Source of the DNA: JAYEKL01 sp034660995
Lineage (GTDB): Bacteria; Patescibacteriota; Minisyncoccia; JAHIHE01; JAGLIN01
Reading direction: 5' to 3'
Assembly: GCA_034660995.1 (NCBI GenBank)
Contig: JAYEKL010000120.1
Location: 1 to 30,678 of the forward strand
Length of the DNA: 30,678 nucleotides
The first letter of the stretch is position 1. The number at the start of each line of letters is the position of its first letter. The notes under the pieces are model-generated. The model made no database searches, was not told the origin of the DNA, and was given only the letters and a program-made list of their open reading frames with translations. Shown one piece after another: positions 24,436 to 30,678 of this stretch. Made by a program: the position numbers and the translations under genes.

Positions 24436-24623
24436 TCAGAGTTGTTCTTTATAAAATAAACAGAAAATTCACCAGTCGTGAAAGTTTGGTATTGTTTTGG
24501 AGTTCACGCTTTAGCGTGTAAAACTTACAGGTTAAAACCTGAACTCCAAAATAAAATAACAAATTTTTATAACTGGTGAATTCAGAAGGGATTTGCTGGT
24601 TACACAATAAATAGGTGATGAGT
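24436..24623 (+). ncRNA. Structured 5' leader or small RNA ahead of the TPR-like gene
   Basis: Arms AATTCACCAGT (24466-24476) and ACTGGTGAATT (24572-24582) close a large stem. Inside, TTTTGGAGTTCA (24495-24506) pairs with TGAACTCCAAAA (24540-24551) and encloses hairpins CACGCTTTAGCGTG and AGGTTAAAACCT. The inner part looks like a dispersed repeat that landed in the loop. The RNA could be a regulatory leader or merely a transcribed repeat; it matches no riboswitch class that I know. Confidence 0.5.
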
Positions 24624-25448
24624 ATGGAAACTGAAACTGTAAGAGAATTGTTAAGTAGAGCACATTCTCTCTATGATGATGGAGAGTGGAACGCGTCTCT
24701 TGAGATTTTAGAAAATCAGGAGATAATAAAGCGGGCTTCTTTCAAAGAGATAAGAGAAGCAGCGGTTTTGGCAGGGTTTAACTACTGGAAAAAGGGCGAA
24801 AAGGAGAAGGCCTTTCTCTTGTGGATTAATGTTACTGGTCGAGTATTTGAGGGTTGGACGAGGATCGAGGTAGCCAGCGCTCATGCCGGGCTTGGCATGT
24901 ATTATGCTGAGAGAGATGAAAAAGGTATGGCGTTGGAACATGCCCGGCTTGCCCAAGATCTTTTGCCGGAAGACGCTACACTCAATCATGTAATGCATCT
25001 AAATTCTTGCGGTATTACAATGGCGAAAATAGGGGAGCTTGAAAGAGCGGAGGAGATTCTGAAAAAAGTTGCCAAGATAAATGAGCAACTTGAGAAATCT
25101 GATGATCCTGTTATCGCCCGAAAAGCAAAACACCAGCGAGCCAAAAATGGTTACAACTTGGTATCGCTCATCCTGATTCTGCAGAGAAGATGGGACGAAG
25201 CTTTTTCTGAGTTGGAGCTTGAAGTAATACCTCGTTATCAAAATGTCGGCGCTGAAACCGATGAAGCGGCAGCATGGCATCGAATGAGCGAGATAGCTGA
25301 AAGCACAGGTGATCTTTATGTGGCTTATGCTCATGAGAAGAAATCGCTATATCTCTGGGAGAGACATCAAAAGAATGCTCCTGGCAGAGTCAAAATGGCT
25401 CTGGAAAATATCAGAGAGATAGAAGCGAAAATGAGGGAACAGGAATAA
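24624..25448 (+). CDS. TPR-like helical repeat protein of unusual base composition
   Basis: 274 aa, all helical by appearance, with tetratricopeptide-like spacing: SRAHSLYDDGEWNASLEIL, YWKKGEKEKAFLLW, YYAERDEKGMALEHARLA, ITMAKIGELERAEEILKKV and LILQRRWDEAFSELE. Such proteins bind other proteins; no enzyme motif and no signal peptide are visible. I chose ATG 24624 because AGGTGA lies five bases before it, one of few Shine-Dalgarno-like sites here; GTG 24615 and ATG 24618 are also in frame. Base content is clearly higher in GC than in neighbouring genes (hand counts of 27 and 35 G+C in two 60-base rows, against 15 in a row of secA), which suggests transfer or strong codon selection. It has its own consensus promoter. 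Confidence 0.75.
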   Translation: METETVRELLSRAHSLYDDGEWNASLEILENQEIIKRASFKEIREAAVLAGFNYWKKGEKEKAFLLWINVTGRVFEGWTRIEVASAHAGLGMYYAERDEKGMALEHARLAQDLLPEDATLNHVMHLNSCGITMAKIGELERAEEILKKVAKINEQLEKSDDPVIARKAKHQRAKNGYNLVSLILILQRRWDEAFSELELEVIPRYQNVGAETDEAAAWHRMSEIAESTGDLYVAYAHEKKSLYLWERHQKNAPGRVKMALENIREIEAKMREQE

Positions 25449-25491
25449 TTCTACCCTCTTCTTTTTTTACCCAAAAAATGATAAGATAAAA

Positions 25492-25574
25492 GTAGAGACG
25501 GCGATTTATCGCGTCTTGATGACAGACGAGACGCGATAAATCACAATCAAGACGCGATAAATCGTCGTCTCTAC
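25492..25574. repeat. Inverted repeat with 29-base arms before the MFS gene
   Basis: Arms at 25492-25520 and 25546-25574 pair with one mismatch and carry GATTTATCGCGTCTTGAT. A third partial copy (GAGACGCGATAAATC) lies in the loop. No T run follows, so termination is uncertain. It fills the 145-base spacer, ending about 20 bases before the MFS start. Confidence 0.8.
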
Positions 25575-25593
25575 GAATAAAAAATAAAACCTT

Positions 25594-26865
25594 ATGTTCG
25601 GACTTTTTGAAAATCATCACAATTTATATTTTTGGCTTCCTAAAATAGAAAAAACTACCTTTGACGTTTCATTGGTACATTTTTTGTTGATGTTTGGATA
25701 TAAGCTTTTCTCACTCTATTATCCGCTTTTTTTAATCTCTATTGGATTTTCGATAATAAATGTGGGTAGTATCTATCTTCTTACTTATTCTGTGATTGCT
25801 GTTTCTTCGGTAATAATAAATTATTATATTCACAGGTTTAATCCATCAAAGGTTGCGGCGATTGGAATTTTCGGATATGGAATTTTCGCGTTACTAATGA
25901 TTGTAAGCCATAATTTAATAGTTTTTTATATCGCTCAAATAATTCTTGGTTTTTCCGCGGCAGCTTGGCTTGTTTCTCTGAAATTGATTTTAATGAAATC
26001 AAAAACGGACAGTAAAAGTAGGAGTTTTGGCTGGTTCTATTCTATGCCTCATTATGCTGCTGCTATTGCTCCTGTTATTGGCGGATTAGTTATCTGGAAA
26101 TTTGGTTTTACAGGAGTTTTTGCTTTGAGTGTTTTGATTCAGTTCGCTAACGCATTTTATGCTTATAAGAGACTAAATGGAAAAACCCATAATTGGTTCT
26201 ATAATTCCAGTCGGGTTGTGAGGTCTATTACGCAAAAAAAAGAATTGTGGAGTCAACATAAATTAAGAGCAAGTATAAGAAAAAATTATAGTAATATTTT
26301 TAAAATTATAAGACTTGATAAAGCTTTTATTTTAATTTTAATGTCTCTTTTTTCTGCTCTAGTTCTTGGCGGAATTTATAGAGCATTCTTTGTTTTGTTT
26401 TTAGAGAATCTTTATTTTTCCCAAGAGGAAGTAATCAAGCTTATTGCTATTGGGTCTATTGTTTATTTCCCACTTTCAATAATAGTTATAAAAATAATGG
26501 GAAAGTTAAAAAATGTAAAAATTATAAGTAGTGGGATGGCTATAGAGGGAGCTGTAACAATTATTCTTGGAGTTTTTGCAAATGTAATGAATTTGTTAGG
26601 ACTATTTACAATTATGATAATTGATACTCTTGGAGCGTTATTACTTGGAAGTGGGAAAAGCGCCCTACTTTCTAAAAAGTTAAAAAATTATCAAGAAGAA
26701 GCGTCAACAATAGATACTGTTTTAACAACCATTTGTCCGGCAGTTGGGGCTTTCGTCGGAGGTATTGCGATTTCGTATATTGGATTTCAAAGTACTTTTT
26801 TAATTATGGGAATAATTGTATTTATGATGGGAATTATTTCTTGGTTTTATAAGTTGAAAGCTTAA
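25594..26865 (+). CDS. Major facilitator superfamily transporter
   Basis: 423 aa with about twelve membrane helices in two halves joined by a cytoplasmic loop (about residues 190-245), the normal MFS plan. The substrate is unknown; MFS proteins export drugs or import small molecules. The loop between helices 2 and 3 lacks a clear GxLaDrxGrrk motif (it reads YYIHRFNPSKVAAIG), so it is a divergent member. The central loop contains a worn family A repeat (26191-26260), read as NWFYNSSRVVRSITQKKELW then SQH. The first 25 residues (ENHHNLYFWLPKIEKTTF) are soluble. Confidence 0.82.
   Translation: MFGLFENHHNLYFWLPKIEKTTFDVSLVHFLLMFGYKLFSLYYPLFLISIGFSIINVGSIYLLTYSVIAVSSVIINYYIHRFNPSKVAAIGIFGYGIFALLMIVSHNLIVFYIAQIILGFSAAAWLVSLKLILMKSKTDSKSRSFGWFYSMPHYAAAIAPVIGGLVIWKFGFTGVFALSVLIQFANAFYAYKRLNGKTHNWFYNSSRVVRSITQKKELWSQHKLRASIRKNYSNIFKIIRLDKAFILILMSLFSALVLGGIYRAFFVLFLENLYFSQEEVIKLIAIGSIVYFPLSIIVIKIMGKLKNVKIISSGMAIEGAVTIILGVFANVMNLLGLFTIMIIDTLGALLLGSGKSALLSKKLKNYQEEASTIDTVLTTICPAVGAFVGGIAISYIGFQSTFLIMGIIVFMMGIISWFYKLKA
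26191..26260 (+). repeat. Diverged family A repeat in the MFS gene
   Basis: Aligned by codon with murC: N-W-F-Y-N-S-S-R-V-V against N-R-W-L-H-S-P-D-R-A-V, then I-T-Q-K-K against I-V-Q-K-G, then L-W-S-Q-H against L-W-N-Q-H. The hairpin complementarity has decayed, which suggests an older insertion. Confidence 0.65.
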
Positions 26866-26894
26866 AATACAATTTCTGTTTTGTTAAAATTCGT

Positions 26895-26980
26895 TTGCTC
26901 TAGTTTCCTGACTGGAGCGTCTTGCGGTAAAAATAAGTTTGCGAAATCACAAAAGGCTTTAGTCGGGAGACTGGATCCAA
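26895..26980. repeat. Repeat pair in the spacer before hpf
   Basis: CTCTAGTTTCCTGACTGGAG and CTTTAGTCGGGAGACTGGAT are two similar copies, each with a small internal hairpin. No gene seen in the roughly 200-base spacer. Confidence 0.5.
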
Positions 26981-27016
26981 CAGAAAGCTTTGTTAGTATG
27001 TTTATGTGATATCCCC

Positions 27017-27044
27017 TTGATAAATCAAAAATCTATGTTATCAT
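27017..27044 (+). promoter_or_regulatory. Sigma-70-type promoter for hpf
   Basis: TTGATA at 27017-27022 and TATCAT at 27039-27044, 16 bases apart, end about 30 bases before the hpf ATG. Confidence 0.5.
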
Positions 27045-27073
27045 AAGATATATAACCAATTAAAACAAAAGCA

Positions 27074-27496
27074 ATGAATATTATTATAAAAGGAACTAAT
27101 TTAGAGCTTCATAATGATTTGAAAGAGTATGTAAATAAAAAAATTGGCGGACTGAAGAAATTTATTGAAAACGATAATATAGATACAAATAGTGTAATAG
27201 CCAGAGTTGAACTCGCAAAGACAACACAGCATCACAAGCATGGAGATATTTATATGGCAGAGGTTAATTTACAATTTCCAGGGAAGATGATTAGGAGCGT
27301 TGATAAAAGTGATGATATTTACAAGTCAATTGATAAAGTCAAAGACGAACTTAGGGAAATGGTAAATAGTTATAAAGATGAAAAAACCACAAAGATAAGA
27401 AGGGGAGCAAGAATGATAAAAAAATTGAAAGGAATTTCTCCTTTAGCGTGGGCGAAAGGAGAATTTAGGAAGTTTAAGATTAGGAAAGAGAAATAA
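27074..27496 (+). CDS. hpf: Ribosome hibernation-promoting factor (HPF/RaiA family)
   Basis: Binds the decoding region of the 30S subunit in slow growth and stops translation. 140 aa. The first 100 residues have the sigma-54-modulation/S30AE fold: MNIIIKGTNLELHNDLKEYV, the VIARVELAKTTQHHKHGDIY strand pair, and a second helix with IYKSIDKVKDELREMV. The long-form C-terminal dimerisation domain is absent; a basic tail of about 40 residues (RRGARMIKKLKG..) replaces it, so it is a short form with an unusual tail. It has its own promoter and a terminator directly downstream, so it is a single-gene unit. Confidence 0.92.
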   Translation: MNIIIKGTNLELHNDLKEYVNKKIGGLKKFIENDNIDTNSVIARVELAKTTQHHKHGDIYMAEVNLQFPGKMIRSVDKSDDIYKSIDKVKDELREMVNSYKDEKTTKIRRGARMIKKLKGISPLAWAKGEFRKFKIRKEK

Positions 27497-27537
27497 AAAA
27501 ATAGATAATATTAATAATTTTGAAGCCATGCTCATAT

Positions 27538-27572
27538 TGGTTCAGGACTCTGTCCTGAACCAGATATTTTTT
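27538..27572 (+). terminator. Rho-independent terminator after hpf
   Basis: An 11-base perfect stem (TGGTTCAGGAC with GTCCTGAACCA) and a three-base loop, then GATATTTTTTG. It closes the hpf unit and separates it from secA. Confidence 0.85.
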
Positions 27573-27632
27573 GAGAGCGTATTTGAAAAACTTTGTGAAC
27601 TTAAAATAAACTTTTTACTTTAAACTTATTCT

Positions 27633-30278
27633 ATGTCAATTTTAAACAAAATATTTGGTGATCCGAACGAGAAAGAACTAAAGAAAATTCAACCAATCGT
27701 TAATGAGATTAATCAACTGGAAGAAAAGTTCCAGTCTTTTTCCGATGAGGAATTAAAAAATCAAACGAAAATATTTAAAGAAAGAGTGGAAAAAGGCGAT
27801 ACACTTGATCAAATTTTACCTGAGGCTTACGCTGTTGTAAGAGAAGTATCTAAAAGAGTTATGGGACAGAGGCATTATGATGTGCAGTTAATTGGAGGAA
27901 TTGTTTTACATCAGGGAAATATTTCTGAAATGAAAACTGGTGAAGGAAAGACTCTTGTTTCAACTCTGCCCATATATTTAAACGCGCTTACTGGCAAAGG
28001 AGTCCATCTTGTAACTGTAAATGACTATTTATCCAAAAGAGATGCTAATTGGATGGCGCCAATCTATCATTTTTTAGGTCTGAGCGTTGGTATAATTCAA
28101 CATGATGTGTCATATCTATTTGATCCACAGGCAAAACCAGATGAAGATGAAGTGACGGTAGAAATGGAAAATTTGAAGGAAATCAAGCGTAAGGAAGCTT
28201 ATGCGTGTGATATAACTTATGGAACAAATAATGAATTTGGTTTTGATTATTTGCGTGATAATATGGCAGTTAATAAGAGTCAAATGGTTCAGCGAGAACT
28301 GAATTATGCGATTGTTGACGAAGTTGACAGTATTCTTATTGATGAAGCGAGAACGCCTTTGATTATCTCTGCGCCAGACACAGAATCAAACACAATGTAT
28401 CAAACATTTTCGCGCATTGTACCGAAATTGGAAAATGAAAAAGATTATACTGTTGATGAGAAAATGAGAGCGGTAAGTTTAACTGATGAAGGGATAGAAA
28501 AAGTGGAAGAAATGCTTGGGATGAAAGATATTTATAGCGAAGGTGGAATAATGTTTGTTCATCATTTAGAACAAGCGTTAAAAGCAGAGATATTATTTAA
28601 AGGAGACAAAGATTATGTTGTCAAAGACGGTGAGGTAGTTATTGTTGATGAGTTTACTGGACGAATGATGCCTGGTAGAAGATTTAGCGAGGGACTTCAT
28701 CAAGCGATAGAAGCGAAAGAAAATGTAAAAGTTCAGAAAGAAAGCAAGACTTTAGCTACTATAACTTTTCAAAACTATTTTAGGATTTATGATAAACTTT
28801 CTGGAATGACAGGGACGGCTGTTACTAACGCTGAAGAATTTTCGAAAGTTTATGATTTGAGAGTTATAATAATTCCTTCCAATAAACCTATTACAAGAAA
28901 GGATAATGTGGACTCAATATATAAAACAGAGAGAGGAAAGTTCACAGCATTAATTCGTGAAATAAAAAAACGGAACAAGAGTGGACAACCTGTTTTAGTT
29001 GGTACTATTGCTATTGATAAATCAGAACTTCTAAGTGAGATGCTTAAAAAAGAGGGAATTTCACATAATGTTTTAAACGCTAAATTTCATGAAAAAGAGG
29101 CGCTTATTATTTCTAATGCTGGACAGAGCGGAGCTGTGACAATCGCTACTAATATGGCAGGAAGAGGAACGGATATTAAGCTTGGAGAAGGAGTTGAAAA
29201 GGTAGGAGGATTATGTATTTTTGGAACAGAGCGTCATGAAGCAAGAAGAATTGATAATCAGTTAAGAGGAAGATCAGGGAGACAAGGTGAGCCAGGAGAA
29301 ACTAGATTTTTTGTTTCTATGGAAGATCATGTGATGCGGGTTTTTGGTTCGGATAAGATGAAAATGGTAATGGACAAATTAGGAATAGACGAAGATATGC
29401 CGATTGAGAATTCTTTTATTTCTAAATCAATTGAAAATGCGCAGGGAAAAATTGAAGGATATAATTTTGATATTAGAAAGCATGTTTTAGATTACGACGA
29501 TGTAATGAATAGACAGAGAGAAGTAATATATAAAAAACGGAGAGAAGTTTTGGATATAACAAAAAATATTGAAAAAGCAGAGAAAGAGATTAACAAGGAT
29601 AATTTTCCAGAACTTTTAAAACTTAAAGATAAAATTCTGGAGATGTTTGAAAATCAATCACAATATATTGTTTCAATACACAGCGTTGAAAACAGAAGCG
29701 CTTGGAATGCAAAGGGAATACTAGAGGCAATTCGCAAGATTATACCTATTGATAGTGATTTTGAAAATAAGATTAAAGGGATTATAAATTTAGATAAGCC
29801 AGATGAAGAAGCGAGGAGTTTAGCGACAGAACTAATCTTCGGAGTTTTGTCTGATGCTTATAATAAAAGAGAAGACGAGATTGGTTATGAAGCTATCAGG
29901 CAGATAGAAAAAATGGTAATACTTCGCAGTGTTGATATGCTTTGGATGGAGCATCTTGATTCAATGGATAGATTAAGGGATGGTATAGGTCTTCAAGGTT
30001 ATGGCCAGAAAGATCCGTTGGTTGAATATAAAAAAGAGAGTTATCGTATGTTTCAAACTTTGTTGGGTTCAATTGAGGAAAATGTACTTTCCGCAATATT
30101 CAAAATTCAAATTGTTAAAAAGGTTGAATCTCCAATGGAAAATAAAAATATTTCAACAAGCGGAGGCGGAGAAGAATCTAATATATCAGTTCCAGAAACT
30201 GTCAAAAAAATAGGTAGAAATGACCCTTGTCCATGCGGAAGTGGAAAGAAGTATAAAAAGTGTTGTATGGGGAAGTAA
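27633..30278 (+). CDS. secA: Preprotein translocase ATPase SecA
   Basis: Drives proteins through SecYEG with ATP. 881 aa, normal length. Seen: the N-terminal FSDEELKNQT, MGQRHYDVQLIGG, Walker A MKTGEGKTL with K106, TVNDYLSKRDANWM, the DEAD-type box AIVDEVDSILIDEARTPLII, the preprotein cross-linking region, GRRFSEGLHQAIEAKE, TNMAGRGTDIKLGEG and QLRGRSGRQGEPG in NBD2, VLDYDDVMNRQREVIY, and a C-terminal SEC-C zinc motif with C866, C868 and C877/C878 (NDPCPCGSGKKYKKCC). No repeat insertion is seen, unlike the wall genes. The leader has (T)AACTTT-like simple sequence. Confidence 0.98.
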   Translation: MSILNKIFGDPNEKELKKIQPIVNEINQLEEKFQSFSDEELKNQTKIFKERVEKGDTLDQILPEAYAVVREVSKRVMGQRHYDVQLIGGIVLHQGNISEMKTGEGKTLVSTLPIYLNALTGKGVHLVTVNDYLSKRDANWMAPIYHFLGLSVGIIQHDVSYLFDPQAKPDEDEVTVEMENLKEIKRKEAYACDITYGTNNEFGFDYLRDNMAVNKSQMVQRELNYAIVDEVDSILIDEARTPLIISAPDTESNTMYQTFSRIVPKLENEKDYTVDEKMRAVSLTDEGIEKVEEMLGMKDIYSEGGIMFVHHLEQALKAEILFKGDKDYVVKDGEVVIVDEFTGRMMPGRRFSEGLHQAIEAKENVKVQKESKTLATITFQNYFRIYDKLSGMTGTAVTNAEEFSKVYDLRVIIIPSNKPITRKDNVDSIYKTERGKFTALIREIKKRNKSGQPVLVGTIAIDKSELLSEMLKKEGISHNVLNAKFHEKEALIISNAGQSGAVTIATNMAGRGTDIKLGEGVEKVGGLCIFGTERHEARRIDNQLRGRSGRQGEPGETRFFVSMEDHVMRVFGSDKMKMVMDKLGIDEDMPIENSFISKSIENAQGKIEGYNFDIRKHVLDYDDVMNRQREVIYKKRREVLDITKNIEKAEKEINKDNFPELLKLKDKILEMFENQSQYIVSIHSVENRSAWNAKGILEAIRKIIPIDSDFENKIKGIINLDKPDEEARSLATELIFGVLSDAYNKREDEIGYEAIRQIEKMVILRSVDMLWMEHLDSMDRLRDGIGLQGYGQKDPLVEYKKESYRMFQTLLGSIEENVLSAIFKIQIVKKVESPMENKNISTSGGGEESNISVPETVKKIGRNDPCPCGSGKKYKKCCMGK

Positions 30279-30584
30279 ATTTATTTTAACATATAAACAT
30301 TTTAACATACTAACACCTTAACTTATTCCCCTCTTGAGAGGGGTAAGGGGTGTGTAACAGGCTTTTTAACACACCCCCCAGCCTTCTCTCTAGAGGGGAA
30401 TTATAAGAAAATCAGCAGACCCCAAGTATAACAATACAAATATTTGACAATTTGACAATTCTAATATAAATTTAATCTTGTGAGTGGTGAATAGTAAAAT
30501 AAATCGTAGCAGTGGATTCCCGCCTCCGCGGGAATGACAATGGTAAACTTTATAACTTTATAACTTTTTAACCTTATAACTTTG
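30279..30584. repeat. Spacer between secA and the next gene: three repeat types
   Basis: No gene in 306 bases. (1) An imperfect inverted repeat, 30325-30357 with 30366-30401, built of CCCCTCTTGAGAGGGG and ACACACCCCCC; a relative is inserted in murB. (2) A hairpin ATTCCCGC..GCGGGAAT at 30516-30535. (3) An 8-base tandem (CTTTATAA, CTTTATAA, CTTTTTAA, CCTTATAA) at 30548-30579, ending just before the next ATG, like the mraY leader. Confidence 0.75.
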
Positions 30585-30678
30585 ATGTCCAGTAAACAAA
30601 AAACTATATTTAACTTTTTGCTTGTAATAATTTTAGCGGTAGTAACTGCTTATGTTGTTTATCCAAAAAATCAAGGGA
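30585..30678 (+). CDS. secD: Probable SecD N-terminus (truncated by window edge)
   Basis: Starts MSSKQKTIFNFLLVIILAVV and continues TAYVVYPKNQG to the window end (31 residues). A short basic segment, one membrane helix and a YPKNQG turn right after it fit the beginning of SecD, and secD follows secA in many genomes. The segment is too short for any SecD motif to be seen, so the call rests on context and topology. Any other single-span protein remains possible. Confidence 0.5.
   Translation, partial: MSSKQKTIFNFLLVIILAVVTAYVVYPKNQG

Noticed and set aside
1..30678. Alternative genetic code (TGA as glycine) as in Gracilibacteria/SR1
   Set aside because: TGA ends the VanZ-like gene and the 49-aa frame at sensible places, and conserved genes contain no internal in-frame TGA.

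Overview
The window looks like chromosomal DNA of a Candidate Phyla Radiation (Patescibacteria) bacterium, probably of the Parcubacteria/ABY1 type. That placement is an inference from several things seen: very low GC, short AT-rich spacers packed with small palindromes and simple repeats, few clear Shine-Dalgarno sites, and a streamlined mix of envelope, translocation and ribosome-hibernation genes with many small membrane proteins. TGA is a normal stop (for example the VanZ-like gene at 10232-10234), so the recoded SR1/Gracilibacteria table does not apply. I saw no rRNA, tRNA, CRISPR array or transposase.

Layout. 1-363 is the 3' end of purF with a terminator. 452-2182 (minus) is an Elp3-type radical SAM/acetyltransferase. 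2345-5727 is a module of a small membrane protein, a membrane-anchored Clp-type AAA+ protein with a degenerate first ATPase domain, and a 49-aa peptide. 5844-8382 holds an FAD-dependent geranylgeranyl-reductase-family enzyme, an anchored cyclophilin and an anchored methyltransferase. 8538-10234 holds an amino-acid permease and a VanZ-like protein. 10328-24321 is a dispersed cell-wall region: mraY, a D-aminoacylase-like amidohydrolase, a small membrane protein, an NlpC/P60 hydrolase, murD, ftsW, murG, murC and murB. It is interrupted by a LysW-like zinc-ribbon protein, a threonine-synthase-like PLP enzyme and an ATP-grasp ligase. 24402-26865 holds a consensus promoter, a structured leader, a TPR-like gene of unusual composition and an MFS transporter. 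27017-30678 holds hpf, secA and the start of a probable secD.

How they work together. MraY, MurG, MurC, MurD, MurB and FtsW supply much of lipid II synthesis and septal wall polymerisation; the NlpC/P60 protein and perhaps the D-aminoacylase act in wall turnover. SecA and SecD export proteins, and the membrane Clp-like protein may handle envelope-proximal clients.

The most striking signal is a set of short palindromic repeats that lie in frame inside otherwise intact conserved genes (elp3, the cyclophilin, the NlpC/P60 gene, murD, the PLP enzyme, murC, murB, the MFS gene). One family occurs five times, always within a gene, and four copies are read in the same frame, ending in W-[N/S]-Q-[H/C]. 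In murB one repeat has been split by another. A second lead is the LysW-like carrier next to a PLP enzyme and an ATP-grasp ligase, which suggests a minimal carrier-protein pathway.
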